A stretch of 47,359 nucleotides of DNA from Streptomyces sp. OR43 (GCF_008042275.1 NZ_RDBK01000025.1:41491-88849); one strand, 5' to 3'. Counted from the stretch's first letter, positions 24,133 through 32,989 are shown. The notes: generated by a model not told the origin, from the sequence alone. Translations and numbers: made by a program.

Positions 24133-25557
24133 TCAGGCCCCGGCGCCGGCGCCGGCGCCGCGCTCCTCGCGGATGTCGGAGACGACGCGCGCGGCGGTCT
24201 GCCGTACGCCCTCCGTCACGGTCAGGAAGTGCCAGTAGTCGGGGTGGCGCCCGTCGAGAGCGGTGACGGCCTGATCGAGCCGGGCCACGGCGTCATCGAG
24301 CGGCTGAGCGTGACGCGGCTCGGGCGTGTGGCGCCCGGCCATGGCGAGGCGCTGGGCATCGCGGATCGCGAACCGGGTCCGCTGGATCTCCTGCTGCGGG
24401 TCCTTGGCGACGGCGTCGAGCCGCTGCAGCCGGTCACCGGCCGCGGACACGGCTTCGTCCGTGGCGTTCAGCAGGGCCCGTACCGTACTCAGCCGCGACG
24501 TGGCATCCGCCCAGCGCTGCTCGGCGCGCGCCTTCGCGGCCTCCTTGAGCTTCTCCTCGGCCTGGCGCACATTGACGGCCGCCTGCTCCGGAACAGGCTG
24601 GAGGTCCTGCCAGCAGGCCGCCGAGAACCGCCGCCGCAGCTCGCTGAGCACGGGCTCGACGGAGGCCGACCGGGTGGTCAGCGCTTGGGCCCGCGTACGG
24701 AGCGTCACCAGCCGCTTGTCGATCTCAGCGGCACGCTCGGGCAGCTGCGACGCCTCGGCGCGTACGGCCTCGGCATCGCGCAGCACCTGATCGGCGCGCT
24801 GGAGGGTCTCGGGCACACCGTGCCGGCCGGCGCCCTGGTTCAGCTTGGTCAGCTCGGGTGCGAGGGTGGCGAGCCGCGCGGCGAGATCGTCCGCCCGCAG
24901 TCCGGACGCCCGCACCGCGTCGAGAGCATTGCTCGCGGCCAGGAGCGCCTGCCGCGCCCGCTCCACAGCGGGGGCGAGCCGGGCGAGCTGCGTCTCGGCG
25001 GTACCCAGCAGCGGACCGAGCCCGGCGCCGAACCGGTCCAGCTCCACCTTGACGCGCAGGAGCTCGTCCTTGGCTGCGGACAGTTCGCTCCGGGCACGGG
25101 ACGCGACCGAAGGCTCCAGATCATCCCGGTCGAGATCGTGCGCGTCCACGGCCGTGATGTAGGCACGACTGGCCTCGTCGATGCGCCGCCCCAGCGCCGC
25201 GAAGTCATCGACGGCCTTGCGGGCAGCGGGCGAACTGTCGACGGCGGTGATGGTCTCGATGGAGATCTGCAGATCGCGCTGGGCGGTGTCGAGCTCGTAG
25301 AACGCCTCGGCGGCGGCATCCTTCGCGGCCTGAGCCTCGGCCCGCTGCCCCTCCCCGCGCCCGCCGAACCAACGCCGCGTACCGCCCCCGGCGAAGGCGG
25401 CGGGCAGGGCGGCGGCGAGCAGGGGAACGGGCAGCAGCAGCATCAACGACAGCGCATCACGAACACCACGTCCGCGACCGTGCCGGATGACAGGGACATC
25501 ACTGACGGCGGAACTCGCACCCGCTCTCGCCTGGGGCTTCGCGTGTGTCGCCGTCAC
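24133..25557 (-). CDS. Coiled-coil membrane protein of unknown function
   Basis: The 474-residue protein has one N-terminal transmembrane segment (about 34-55, ALSLMLLLPVPLLAAALPAA) followed by about 400 residues of almost pure helix, rich in Ala, Arg, Glu and Leu heptads. This suggests a long coiled coil anchored to the membrane. I recognise no catalytic motif. Start is GTG 25557 with GAGAGGGA six bases upstream, and the frame opens earlier at 25602 without support. It lies 70 bases downstream of the DUF4097 lipoprotein gene on the same strand and may be co-expressed. A role in envelope organisation is only a guess. Confidence 0.8.
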   Translation of the reverse strand: MTATHAKPQARAGASSAVSDVPVIRHGRGRGVRDALSLMLLLPVPLLAAALPAAFAGGGTRRWFGGRGEGQRAEAQAAKDAAAEAFYELDTAQRDLQISIETITAVDSSPAARKAVDDFAALGRRIDEASRAYITAVDAHDLDRDDLEPSVASRARSELSAAKDELLRVKVELDRFGAGLGPLLGTAETQLARLAPAVERARQALLAASNALDAVRASGLRADDLAARLATLAPELTKLNQGAGRHGVPETLQRADQVLRDAEAVRAEASQLPERAAEIDKRLVTLRTRAQALTTRSASVEPVLSELRRRFSAACWQDLQPVPEQAAVNVRQAEEKLKEAAKARAEQRWADATSRLSTVRALLNATDEAVSAAGDRLQRLDAVAKDPQQEIQRTRFAIRDAQRLAMAGRHTPEPRHAQPLDDAVARLDQAVTALDGRHPDYWHFLTVTEGVRQTAARVVSDIREERGAGAGAGA

Positions 25558-25628
25558 ATCCCTCTCCCGTGCTGTTTCGCCCTGCCCGGTACATTCTCCC
25601 ACCAGGTAAGGACGAACACACGGGCCTG

Positions 25629-26423
25629 TTAGTTCGCGGTTCGCACCGTGACTTCGCCGTTGTCACTGTGCGCCTTCACCGCATGCGGGCTGTCGTCACT
25701 GCGGGGCACGCCCACGGAGACGTCCCCGTTGTCGGCCGACGCGGACACGGCGTACCGGTTCTTGCCCGCGGGCAGGTCGATGGTGATGCTCCCGTTGTCA
25801 CTGACGGTGTCGACGAGATCCGGAACCCGGCTGAAGCCGAGCTTCACGGAGCCGTTGTCCGAGCGGGCCACCACGGAAGCCCCCGAGAGCCGCTCGCCCC
25901 GCACGGAGCCGTTGTCGCTCTTCAGCTCCAGCGGCCCGGTGACATCGCGCACGACGACCCCGCCGTTGTCGGAGTACAGCTTGAGCGGCGTACCGAACCC
26001 GGACGCGGTGACCTTCCCGTTGTCCGCATCCACGGTCAGCCCGAGCCCGCGAGGCACCTTGACCTGATGGTGCGCGCCGCAGTCACTGATCAACGCGTCG
26101 CACTTCACCCGAAGCGTCAGCGTGTCGCCCTCCAGCTTCCACACGGGATCCGGCCCACTCCCGAGCAACACCCAGCCGTCGACCTTGCGCGTCACCTCGA
26201 TCTCCTTCACATCGGCGGGCACGACCTCGACGGTGGAGTTCTCCGCATCGATGGTCAGCGCCTTCCCGCCGTACGCGAACGACTTGTGCTCGGCCGGTGC
26301 GTCCTCCACGTCGGTACTCCCACACCCACTGAGCACACCGACGAGCAGAACGGCGCCCCCGGAGGCCACGAGGGCGTTGGTGCGGGCACGGGCACGGGTG
26401 CGAGTACGGGTACGGATGTTCAT
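25629..26423 (-). CDS. DUF4097-family lipoprotein with DNG repeats
   Basis: The 264-residue protein has a basic N terminus of RTRT/RARA repeats, a hydrophobic core and the lipobox LSGC (Cys34), so it should be a lipoprotein on the outer face of the membrane. The mature part is a DUF4097 beta-helix in which SDNG or ADNG recurs about every 18-20 residues (DADNGKV, YSDNGGV, KSDNGSV, RSDNGSV, VSDNGSI, SADNGDV, HSDNGEV). The function of the family is unknown. It starts at ATG 26423 with GGGGG upstream. The RT/RA repeats reflect a six-base DNA repeat at 26380-26415. Confidence 0.9.
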   Translation of the reverse strand: MNIRTRTRTRARARTNALVASGGAVLLVGVLSGCGSTDVEDAPAEHKSFAYGGKALTIDAENSTVEVVPADVKEIEVTRKVDGWVLLGSGPDPVWKLEGDTLTLRVKCDALISDCGAHHQVKVPRGLGLTVDADNGKVTASGFGTPLKLYSDNGGVVVRDVTGPLELKSDNGSVRGERLSGASVVARSDNGSVKLGFSRVPDLVDTVSDNGSITIDLPAGKNRYAVSASADNGDVSVGVPRSDDSPHAVKAHSDNGEVTVRTAN

Positions 26424-26617
26424 GGCGATGGAGTCCCCCTGGCCGGCGCTGACGATGTGCCTCCACGGTATGCAGCACGCACCGCCGGGACGATCCGGAC
26501 GGCTACCGTCTCGGGGGTGGGGATATCCCCCGTACGGCCTTGGTGCGGGCTTGCCCGGGGGCGGGTAACCGATTGTCGAGGGGCGCCGTGGGGCATGTAA
26601 TCTGTTCCTTCATCCAC

Positions 26618-26692
26618 GGGTGCGTAGCTCAGGGGTAGAGCGCTGCTCTTACAAAGCAGATGTCGGCGGTTCGAAACCGTCCGCGCCCACCA
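26618..26692 (+). tRNA. tRNA-Val (anticodon TAC)
   Basis: All arms are visible: acceptor GGGTGCG pairs with CGCGCCC (one G-T), anticodon stem CTGCT/AGCAG around the loop CTTACAA (TAC at 26650-26652), T loop TTCGAAA, and an encoded CCA (26690-26692). Total 75 bases. It reads valine GUA codons. Accessory-looking genes start directly downstream, as at many tRNA integration sites. Confidence 0.95.
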
Positions 26693-26707
26693 GTAGGTAG
26701 CACGAGG

Positions 26708-26748
26708 AAGGCCCAGGTCACCGGTACAGAACCGGGCGACTGGGCCTT
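26708..26748 (+). terminator. Terminator after tRNA-Val
   Basis: AAGGCCCAG (26708-26716) and CTGGGCCTT (26740-26748) form a perfect 9-bp stem with a 23-base loop that holds a smaller ACCGG..CCGG hairpin. It follows the tRNA by 15 bases. Confidence 0.75.
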
Positions 26749-27141
26749 GTTCGTCCCCAGCCGGGCGGCGGAGGGGCGTTGTGCCAGATGCGTCGCCGGG
26801 CTCGGCCGGCCGGAACTTCCTGATGTTCGTCGACGTGGTCGGTGCTCGCCCGGTCGCGAACGTGCACTGGGTGCTGATGGATCAACGCGGCCCACACCGA
26901 CGAGGGCCCCATCCGCTACACGTCGTGGCTCCGCCGGTCGCGGCGAGGGTGTTCCCAGTGTGGCGCGGATCGGGGGGAGCAGATGTCTCCGAGGCCAGTG
27001 GGTTGGAGAGCCTGGAGTCATTGGTGGCGGAAGTTGTTTCTGCGCGGCGGCCGCCGCCGCGTGCTCCCGTGAAGACCAGCCCCGTCACGGCACGGTTTGG
27101 CTTAGACAGCGAGATGAGTGACCAGGCGAGCCACCAGCGAG
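26749..27141. other. Gap after tRNA-Val without a supported gene
   Basis: The 390 bases contain several short open frames on both strands, none with a ribosome binding site, codon pattern or recognisable domain. The region may hold decayed coding sequence of an integrated element, but I cannot name any. No repeat of the tRNA 3' end was found by eye. Confidence 0.4.
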
Positions 27142-27885
27142 TCAGGGAAGGCGACTGCGCGAACCGGCTGCGCTCTTGGGCGCCTCGGCCGGAATGCCGT
27201 CAGGTCGTGTCTCAACGTGCTCGTTCCTGCCATGGAACCATGCAGCCGTGTCGAGGATCCGCAATATGCCGATGTCCTCACCGATGCCTGCGAGACCGCG
27301 GACGTCTTCGAGGTGGGCTACCAGTATGCCGTGGTCAGCGCGAAGCGAGTGGCGCACGTCAGACCAAAAGGTCAAGTCTGTTGATGGGCGTTCGAAGACC
27401 TTCTTGATTACCGAGTCATAGACAGGTAGCAAGCGAGGGCGTTTACGAGCAAGCAGTTTGCCAGCGCCGATTGGGCCTATGCCTTCGATATCGCGCAGAC
27501 TCTGCCACAAGTTCCACGCCGGACTGTCCTTGGCAACGTGCCGCTCCTCTGCGGCGGCGAGCTCAAGGTCCACGGGAATCTGTGAGAGTAGACAACTGTA
27601 AGGGCTGCAACCCGACGGCTCTAGCACACGGAGGACTGCTCGCACTGGCACGTCAACGCTCAACGCCGCAACGGCAATGAAGTCCGCCGGCGTGAAGTGG
27701 TTCGCCACCTCCGGTTGGTCTCCGCCCCCTGTCAGACGTTCGAACCGGGCACCGGTATAGGCGGGCGCACCGTTGGGGAGGGGAGCGCCCAATACCGACG
27801 AAGCAAGCCGGCAACGTATTGCCGATTCCACAGGACCGCCGGGATCTTCAGCGTCATCGGGCCTCCCGGCGCTGGGCTGCTGCAT
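27142..27885 (-). CDS. DUF6308 family protein
   Basis: The 247-residue protein resembles the DUF6308 family of actinobacteria: TGARFERLTGGGDQPEVANH and FTPADFIAVAALSVDVP near the N terminus, then a helix-hairpin-helix-like DIEGIGPIGAGKLLARKRPR and VYDSVIKKVFERPSTDLTFW. The HhH-like segment hints at nucleic acid contact, but no activity is known. Its start codon overlaps the end of the upstream HEPN-like gene by 32 bases, so the two are translated together. It lies in the accessory stretch downstream of tRNA-Val. The start ATG has no ribosome binding site, consistent with coupling. Confidence 0.75.
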   Translation of the reverse strand: MQQPSAGRPDDAEDPGGPVESAIRCRLASSVLGAPLPNGAPAYTGARFERLTGGGDQPEVANHFTPADFIAVAALSVDVPVRAVLRVLEPSGCSPYSCLLSQIPVDLELAAAEERHVAKDSPAWNLWQSLRDIEGIGPIGAGKLLARKRPRLLPVYDSVIKKVFERPSTDLTFWSDVRHSLRADHGILVAHLEDVRGLAGIGEDIGILRILDTAAWFHGRNEHVETRPDGIPAEAPKSAAGSRSRLP

Positions 27886-28909
27886 TGGTGCGCGGCCGCA
27901 CCGCTCTCATGCTCAACAGCGTCACCAAGGCGGTGGCGGTTGTCAGTGCGGCCTCGGCCGCCTCCTGGGACACGGGGACCTCCCGTGGACCGCCTGCGTG
28001 CCGGTCACTGTGCCCTTCCCACAGGTCTGTGAGCATGGCGACCACCCCGCCGGTGTTGCCCGGCTTCCCGGACTTGTCCGTGAGCACATATTCGTACTTA
28101 GTATCCGCGTTCCGGAGGTGATCGCGGACTTTGCCGAGCGTGGGCAGTTGGTCGCGCGGCAGGAACATCGGACAAGCGACGGCCTCAACCGCGCGGATCA
28201 CGTCGACGTATGCACCGCTTGGGTCGGTGTGCACCGCCATCAGCTTGTCGCGCGCCCGCTGCAGGTGCTGCCGAGCCGAAAGGTAACCGCTGCTCTCAGC
28301 GGCATTGGCTGCCACGTTCAGCGCCTCGCTGAGGCCCGCCTCCATCCGCCGCTGGAGACCGCGCTGATTGGGTGTTACCTCGTATACCGACCGTGACTCA
28401 ACCAGCAGGCGGTCCAGCGGCTCGACGATTCGCTTGGTCCGTCTGACACTGGCGCTGAACCAAGTAACAAATGGCGGCTTTTCCGGGGCTGGCAGTTCAG
28501 TGCACAGCAAGCAGAGCAAGTCGTCAACGACGTCCCACAGGACTTCCGGCTCCGTTCCCCAGGCTAGGAAGAGCACGTAAGGGTCAGGAGGCAGCGGCAC
28601 AACTGGCCGCCCGATGGCACGAGTGCTCTCCGTCCTCGTTACCTGCTCCGCCTCCCAGCGCGCATCGAGCCGTGCCTGCTCCCTTTCGCACTTTCGCAGC
28701 TCGCGTTCGTATCTGTCCCAGTCCGCCTGCGGCAGAACGAGATCCAACCGCACCATCACATGCTGCGCTTCATCGGGTTTCAGCGCTGCAGTCTCCTGGA
28801 TCCAAGAGCGGAGCGCGGGCTCGAGAGAAGGTGGCATGCCCTCCATGAGCGCAGGCACAGGAGCCGCGCCCATGCGAACGGACAGGCGGTGACGGCTGGT
28901 TGATCTCAT
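27854..28909 (-). CDS. Hypothetical protein with HEPN/Abi-C-like C terminus
   Basis: The 351-residue protein has a helical, charged N-terminal half (CEREQARLDARWEAEQ and similar) and a C-terminal part whose layout matches abortive-infection C-terminal (HEPN-type) domains: AYVDVIRAVEAVACPMFL, LPTLGKVRDHLRNADTKYE, VVAMLTDLWEGHSDRHAGG, and QEAAEAALTTATALVTLL. The R and H of SDRHAGG are in the place of the HEPN RNase signature, though spacing is short. I infer, and do not see, RNase or defence activity. Start ATG 28909 is a choice; ATG 28873 (MGAAPVPAL) is an alternative. It overlaps the DUF6308 gene. Confidence 0.7.
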   Translation of the reverse strand: MRSTSRHRLSVRMGAAPVPALMEGMPPSLEPALRSWIQETAALKPDEAQHVMVRLDLVLPQADWDRYERELRKCEREQARLDARWEAEQVTRTESTRAIGRPVVPLPPDPYVLFLAWGTEPEVLWDVVDDLLCLLCTELPAPEKPPFVTWFSASVRRTKRIVEPLDRLLVESRSVYEVTPNQRGLQRRMEAGLSEALNVAANAAESSGYLSARQHLQRARDKLMAVHTDPSGAYVDVIRAVEAVACPMFLPRDQLPTLGKVRDHLRNADTKYEYVLTDKSGKPGNTGGVVAMLTDLWEGHSDRHAGGPREVPVSQEAAEAALTTATALVTLLSMRAVRPRTNAAAQRREAR

Positions 28910-29315
28910 GTGCTGACGATAGCGTCCTGAAGGTACACACCACCTTCTCAATTTCCACACACATGGTCCTGGTTCGCCAGCGGCGGCGGGTCGGCGACGC
29001 TGCGGGGGAGAGGGCACATCGACTCGGGTACGACCGGGGCCACGTTGGCGGGATGTCGCACACAACTCTGCAGAACGTGGTGTGGCTCAGCACGAAGCGG
29101 TGCGCACGCCTGACCTACGGCGTTGCACTTCAAGCACTGGCGGGAGAAGCCGCAGTTGGTTCGGTGCCGTTATCCTTGCCTCGCTGGCTGCCGTCGACCC
29201 CACCGCCGATAGGAACACAAGGCCGAGCACCTCCTCACCTATGTCGGGTCGCGGCGGTCCTGATCTGCTGCCGCAGGCTGACCCAAGGGCGTGATGCTCA
29301 CTAGCATCGCCTCCC
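28910..29315. other. Gap with a possible decayed HTH fragment
   Basis: No full gene is supported between the divergent HEPN-like and DUF-type genes. On the plus strand, 28963-29130 reads LVRQRRRVGDAAGERAHRLG then GGMSHTTLQNVV, which looks like the helix-turn-helix of an XRE regulator, but no complete domain or start signal is present. It may be a remnant. Confidence 0.3.
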
Positions 29316-29852
29316 GTGATCACCGTCGTCGTTACCATCGCGCTGGCGTTCGCCGGCTATGTAGTCACGTACCTCAACGGCTTGCGCCTGTCGCAGCGTC
29401 AAGAACGCCTCGCTCGCTTGAATCGGCAGCTCAGTGATTTCTATGGGCCGCTGTTCGCCCTCACCGAAGCCAACAGCCGCATCTTCAGCGCGTTCATGGA
29501 GCGCAACGCTCGTCCTGACGGCAGGTCCCCCTTCGCGCATGAGACAGCTCCTTCCGAGGAGGAACTCGCCGAGTGGCGCTTGTGGGTACGGACCGTTTTT
29601 CTCCCGAACATTCAGGCGATGCGCGACCTCGTCATCAAGCGCGCTGACCTCTTGAGCGAACCAGCGATGCCGCCGATTCTGCTTCAACTGTGCGCACACG
29701 TCTCCGGCTACGAGATCACAGCCGCCCGGTGGGAGCAGGGGAACTACGAGGAGCACCTGTCCGTGGTGCCCTTCCCCAGCGAGGAGATAGCCGCATACGC
29801 GCGGCACGGGTTCGCGGGCTTGAAGCAGCAGCAGGGCCGTTTGCTCGGGTGA
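29316..29852 (+). CDS. Small membrane-anchored protein of unknown function
   Basis: The 178-residue protein has one N-terminal transmembrane helix (ITVVVTIALAFAGYVVTYL) followed by a basic stretch and a cytoplasmic or helical domain with RLSQRQERLARLNRQLSDFY and GPLFALTEANSRIFSAFMER. I recognise it as a type of conserved actinobacterial hypothetical protein but cannot assign a role. It starts at GTG 29316; no strong ribosome binding site is seen. It belongs to the accessory block after tRNA-Val. Confidence 0.72.
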   Translation: MITVVVTIALAFAGYVVTYLNGLRLSQRQERLARLNRQLSDFYGPLFALTEANSRIFSAFMERNARPDGRSPFAHETAPSEEELAEWRLWVRTVFLPNIQAMRDLVIKRADLLSEPAMPPILLQLCAHVSGYEITAARWEQGNYEEHLSVVPFPSEEIAAYARHGFAGLKQQQGRLLG

Positions 29853-29883
29853 TTGCGGGACAGCTGGCCAAGAGGAGTGACCT

Positions 29884-30243
29884 CTAGAGCGGGGGGTTCC
29901 GGGCGGCCGGCGGCAGTGGCCAGCCGGCGCAGGCCACCAGTGTGCTGCCGTCCTCGCTGAGGAAGAGCAGAGTGGTCCATGTCCGATCAGTGGCATCGAT
30001 CAGCCCTGTGCGCACGGGCCGGCCATGCTCGCGGACGAGCTGCACTGCTCGTTCCAGCCCCAGCGGTTCGAGTCCGCGCATCCGCATGCGCCGCAGTCGG
30101 TGCTTGAAGACTCCGGCATGCTGGCCTGCGGGTCGTGCCTGGTCCGCCACCCAGTAGGTGGCGCCGTTGCGGAGGGTGGCCAGAGCGATCACGGACGCGT
30201 CGTCATCACCGGACAACAGCGATTCCAGTACATGTCGTTCCAT
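29884..30243 (-). CDS. Hypothetical protein, 119 residues
   Basis: The protein begins MERHVLESLLSGDDDASVIA and has LVREHGRPVRTGLIDATDRT and TLLFLSEDGSTLVACAGWPL, a soluble alpha/beta pattern. I recognise no domain. GGGGGTAG lies six bases before the ATG, which supports translation. Its 3' end is 31 bases from the convergent membrane protein gene. Confidence 0.6.
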   Translation of the reverse strand: MERHVLESLLSGDDDASVIALATLRNGATYWVADQARPAGQHAGVFKHRLRRMRMRGLEPLGLERAVQLVREHGRPVRTGLIDATDRTWTTLLFLSEDGSTLVACAGWPLPPAARNPPL

Positions 30244-30482
30244 GGCTACCCCCTGCGGGATTTACGGATCAGCAGGCAGGTACGGAACCGAGGAACCGCC
30301 CCTGCATGGTGGCGTCCCTGGGGGCACCGCCCAGCAGTTGGCATGACCGTAGCTGACCGATCCGGCCAGAGCCACGGGCCAGAAGGTTGGAGGGGGCGGG
30401 TGCGGAGCTTTTCGGCGTCCTGGGACCTGGTCGTCCGGGGACGCCTGTACCAGCCGCCCCCCTTGGCCGACTGCGCTCGGGG
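30244..30482. other. Gap without a supported gene
   Basis: About 240 bases between two minus-strand genes. Overlapping open frames on the plus strand lack ribosome binding sites and recognisable domains. I see no hairpin of note. Confidence 0.35.
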
Positions 30483-31205
30483 CTAGCTGACCGTCCACGG
30501 GTCCGGAGACGGGCTCAGACCGAAGGTGCGGTGGAGTCGTGCCTGGGTGGCTTTGAGGCTCTTGATTCCTTCGTCGAACGTGTGCCACCCCTGCAACGCC
30601 TGGCCGGTCTCTTGGGGCGACTGGATCAGTCCGACCTCCGGCGCCGAATCGAGGACCTCGCGCGCGCCGGCCTCGAGCTGATCGATGGCGGCCGACCAGG
30701 CCGTCCGGGTCCTGGGGTCGGGGAGGGAACTGAACAGCCGGGCCGTGGTGAGCGCGTCCATCAGACCGCCGAAGTCCAGTGTCACCAGCTCCATGTCCTC
30801 ACTGGGGCGGCCCGATTGAGCCTTCACCGCTTCCTTGATCAGGCTGACCATGGCCGTCTCGCCTCCGTACGTGTACCAACTGTTGACGGCCTCGGCGATC
30901 TCGGCGGTGGTGGTCGGTGTGGGCGTCGGAGTCGGAGACGGCGATGAGGTCCGGGGCGGCGACGAGGTCGGTTGTGCGGTCGGCGTGGAGCCGCTGGTGG
31001 CCCGGTCGGAGCCGGCTCCCGAGCAGGCGCTGAGCAGGACAGCCGTGGCCACCGTGAGCAGCGGCAGCAGTACGCGGACGTGCCCCGGCCGGTGCGTCAG
31101 GAGGGCCGCCCGGTGGTCCGGGCGGTGAGCGGGCGGGGTGGCAGCGTCACGCCGGTGCTCCGCTGTACGCATCGTCCGCGTGAGCTGCTGGGTCCTGTTG
31201 AACAT
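30483..31205 (-). CDS. Putative lipoprotein with Ser/Thr/Pro linker
   Basis: The 240-residue protein has a long basic N terminus, a hydrophobic stretch and the lipobox LSAC (Cys61), then a linker of Ser, Thr and Pro (PTPTPTPTTT) and a helical domain of about 135 residues (ETAMVSLIKEAVKAQSGRPS, LDFGGLMDALTTARLFSSLP). It should be tethered outside the membrane with the domain held away on the linker. The domain is unknown to me. Start ATG 31205 has GAGGGGAAG upstream, although an ATG at 31172 would give a more usual signal length. It is divergent from a LysR regulator. Confidence 0.78.
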   Translation of the reverse strand: MFNRTQQLTRTMRTAEHRRDAATPPAHRPDHRAALLTHRPGHVRVLLPLLTVATAVLLSACSGAGSDRATSGSTPTAQPTSSPPRTSSPSPTPTPTPTTTAEIAEAVNSWYTYGGETAMVSLIKEAVKAQSGRPSEDMELVTLDFGGLMDALTTARLFSSLPDPRTRTAWSAAIDQLEAGAREVLDSAPEVGLIQSPQETGQALQGWHTFDEGIKSLKATQARLHRTFGLSPSPDPWTVS

Positions 31206-31370
31206 GGCACTTCCCCTCGTCCGGCATGGGGAAAACAGGCCCCCGTGGTCATCGGAGCGGTCGCCCCGTCTCGACGCTAGGGCGAGGCGATACATTCCAC
31301 CAGCGACTGGATCGCATGGGAGGCATGCGGCAGAGGAATGGGTCGTGCGGGACGGAAGGGTGGGTGGCTC

Positions 31371-32294
31371 GTGTTCGACGTTGACGCGCTGCGGTTGCTG
31401 GTGACCGTGGCCGGGGCGGGGTCTTTCACCAGGGCGGCGGCCGGCCTCAACTACACGCAGTCGGCGGTCTCCCGGCGCATCGCGTCGTTGGAGCAGGAAG
31501 CGGGCGGCCCGCTTTTCGAGAGGCTTCCGAGGGGCGTACGGCTGAACCCGGCGGGCCGGGCCCTGCACCGGCACGCCGTGGAGGTCCTTGACCGCCTGGC
31601 CCGTGCGGAGCAGGAGTTGGCGGTGCTGCACAGGGGGCACGGTGGGCTGTTGCACGTAGGGGCGTTTCCCACCGCCAACATCGCGTTGGTGCCCGCCGCC
31701 CTGCGCGCGTTCCGTCACGTCCGGCCGGATGTCGAGGTCGTCGCCGTCGAAGGCCGCAGCGGCACGCTGACGGCCCGGATCGCGGACGGGGCGCTGGACC
31801 TGGCCGTGGTCAGCGACTACCCCTCCGGGCTGTGCTCTGCCGACGGAGTCGCCACGACGCCACTGTGCGAGGACGAGCTGCTCGTCGCCCTGCCCAGAGA
31901 GCACCGCCTGGCCGGAGCCGACGTGATCGATCTGCTCGAACTGCGCGACGAGGCATGGCTGCAGGACGCGTACGGGGGTCGCCCCACGATGCTTGCCGAC
32001 GCCTGCGGCCGGGCGGGCTTCGCTCCCAGGAAGATCATCCGGATCGCGGAGTGGACGGGAAAGTTCGGTTACGTGGCCGCGGGTCTCGGCGTCGCACTGG
32101 TCCCGTCGCTGGCCGCATGGGCGGTTCCGGAAGGGCTTGTGCTGGCTCGCCTCACCGATCCGGCCCTGCGCCGGACCCTGCACATCGCCCTGCCCGCCAC
32201 CCCGCTGCCGGCAGCGCTGATCCTGCGCGAGTTGCTCCGGGAGGGAGGAATTCGGCCGTCGGGGAAGGCGTCGGACGCCGGTCGCCTGGCCTGA
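31371..32294 (+). CDS. LysR-family transcriptional regulator
   Basis: The 307-residue protein has the LysR winged helix at residues 3-60 (LRLLVTVAGAGSFTRAAAGL, TQSAVSRRIASLEQEAG) and a periplasmic-binding-protein-like effector domain (LLHVGAFPTANIALVPAAL, DGALDLAVVSDYP, GLGVALVPSLAAW). GTG 31371 with GGAAGGG upstream starts exactly at the domain; an ATG at 31338 is possible. It is divergent from a lipoprotein gene, the usual arrangement for a LysR target, but that gene is not an enzyme. The effector is unknown. Confidence 0.92.
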   Translation: MFDVDALRLLVTVAGAGSFTRAAAGLNYTQSAVSRRIASLEQEAGGPLFERLPRGVRLNPAGRALHRHAVEVLDRLARAEQELAVLHRGHGGLLHVGAFPTANIALVPAALRAFRHVRPDVEVVAVEGRSGTLTARIADGALDLAVVSDYPSGLCSADGVATTPLCEDELLVALPREHRLAGADVIDLLELRDEAWLQDAYGGRPTMLADACGRAGFAPRKIIRIAEWTGKFGYVAAGLGVALVPSLAAWAVPEGLVLARLTDPALRRTLHIALPATPLPAALILRELLREGGIRPSGKASDAGRLA

Positions 32295-32360
32295 GGCGTC
32301 GGGGCGTCGGTTCCGCGTGACGGATGCGTGGCGAGACCCAACGTGTCCTCGGGACAGCGC

Positions 32361-32810
32361 TCAGGCCTCACAGCCGAGCTGCTCCTGGATTACACCGTTC
32401 AGCCATCGCTCCACGAATTCCTGGACCGAAGAGGCCGCCCACCTGCGGCTGTCCGTCTCGTGGTCCCAGAGGAACACCTGATCGGACTGCCCGGGTACGA
32501 GGACGATGCCGAAGAGATCGCCATTGCCCGGCACGTCGGAGAAGAAGAGCAGTTGATCGAAGGCCATGTACAGATCGGAGAAGGAACTCCGGAGCTCCAG
32601 GTTCCTCTGGGTGATCGTTTGGAGTGGCGACACCAGGTCGTAGCCGTACTCGCCCACGATGCCGTTGCTCTCCCGCAGCACGGAGATCAATTCGGCCGGC
32701 AACGGGTGACCCAGGGTCTGTGCAGCGCCGCTCAGCGCGTCGTCCGTGGCCGGAGCGGTGAACCCGACCTCGACCTCGCCTGCATGCCGAGCGATCAACT
32801 CTTTCCACAT
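32361..32810 (-). CDS. SMI1/KNR4 (SUKH) family protein
   Basis: The 149-residue protein has the SUKH pattern: PATDDALSGAAQTLGHPLPA, ELISVLRESNGI, LLFFSDVPGNGDLFGIVLV and VFLWDHETDSRRWAASSV. SUKH proteins act as immunity proteins against polymorphic toxins or in unknown soluble roles. No toxin gene is adjacent, so immunity is not supported here. The frame is open to 32873; the ATG at 32810 (MWKELIARH) fits the family start better, though no ribosome binding site is clear. Confidence 0.85.
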   Translation of the reverse strand: MWKELIARHAGEVEVGFTAPATDDALSGAAQTLGHPLPAELISVLRESNGIVGEYGYDLVSPLQTITQRNLELRSSFSDLYMAFDQLLFFSDVPGNGDLFGIVLVPGQSDQVFLWDHETDSRRWAASSVQEFVERWLNGVIQEQLGCEA

Positions 32811-32989
32811 CCGGCGATGATCGTATGGATCCCCAAGGAGGGCAACCACGGGCATGCGGCGATGCGTGCCCATGCGGCGGGGGCCCGGTCAGCGGTTCAA
32901 AGGGGCGGAGGCAGGCGTCTCACCGGGCACCGGCGTATGGAAGGGTCGCCGAACCAGTCGCCCTGATCATCTGCCTGTAGGTTCTGGCC

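Noticed and set aside
26749..27141. A gene directly after tRNA-Val (several overlapping frames on both strands)
   Set aside because: No ribosome binding site, recognisable domain or consistent codon pattern in any frame.
28963..29130. XRE-type helix-turn-helix gene
   Set aside because: Only a fragment resembling RAGVSHTTVQ is seen; there is no full five-helix domain, start signal or stop at a sensible distance.
30483..32183. A 566-codon version of the lipoprotein extending upstream over the LysR gene
   Set aside because: The extension is antisense to LysR; the ATG at 31205 has a ribosome binding site.
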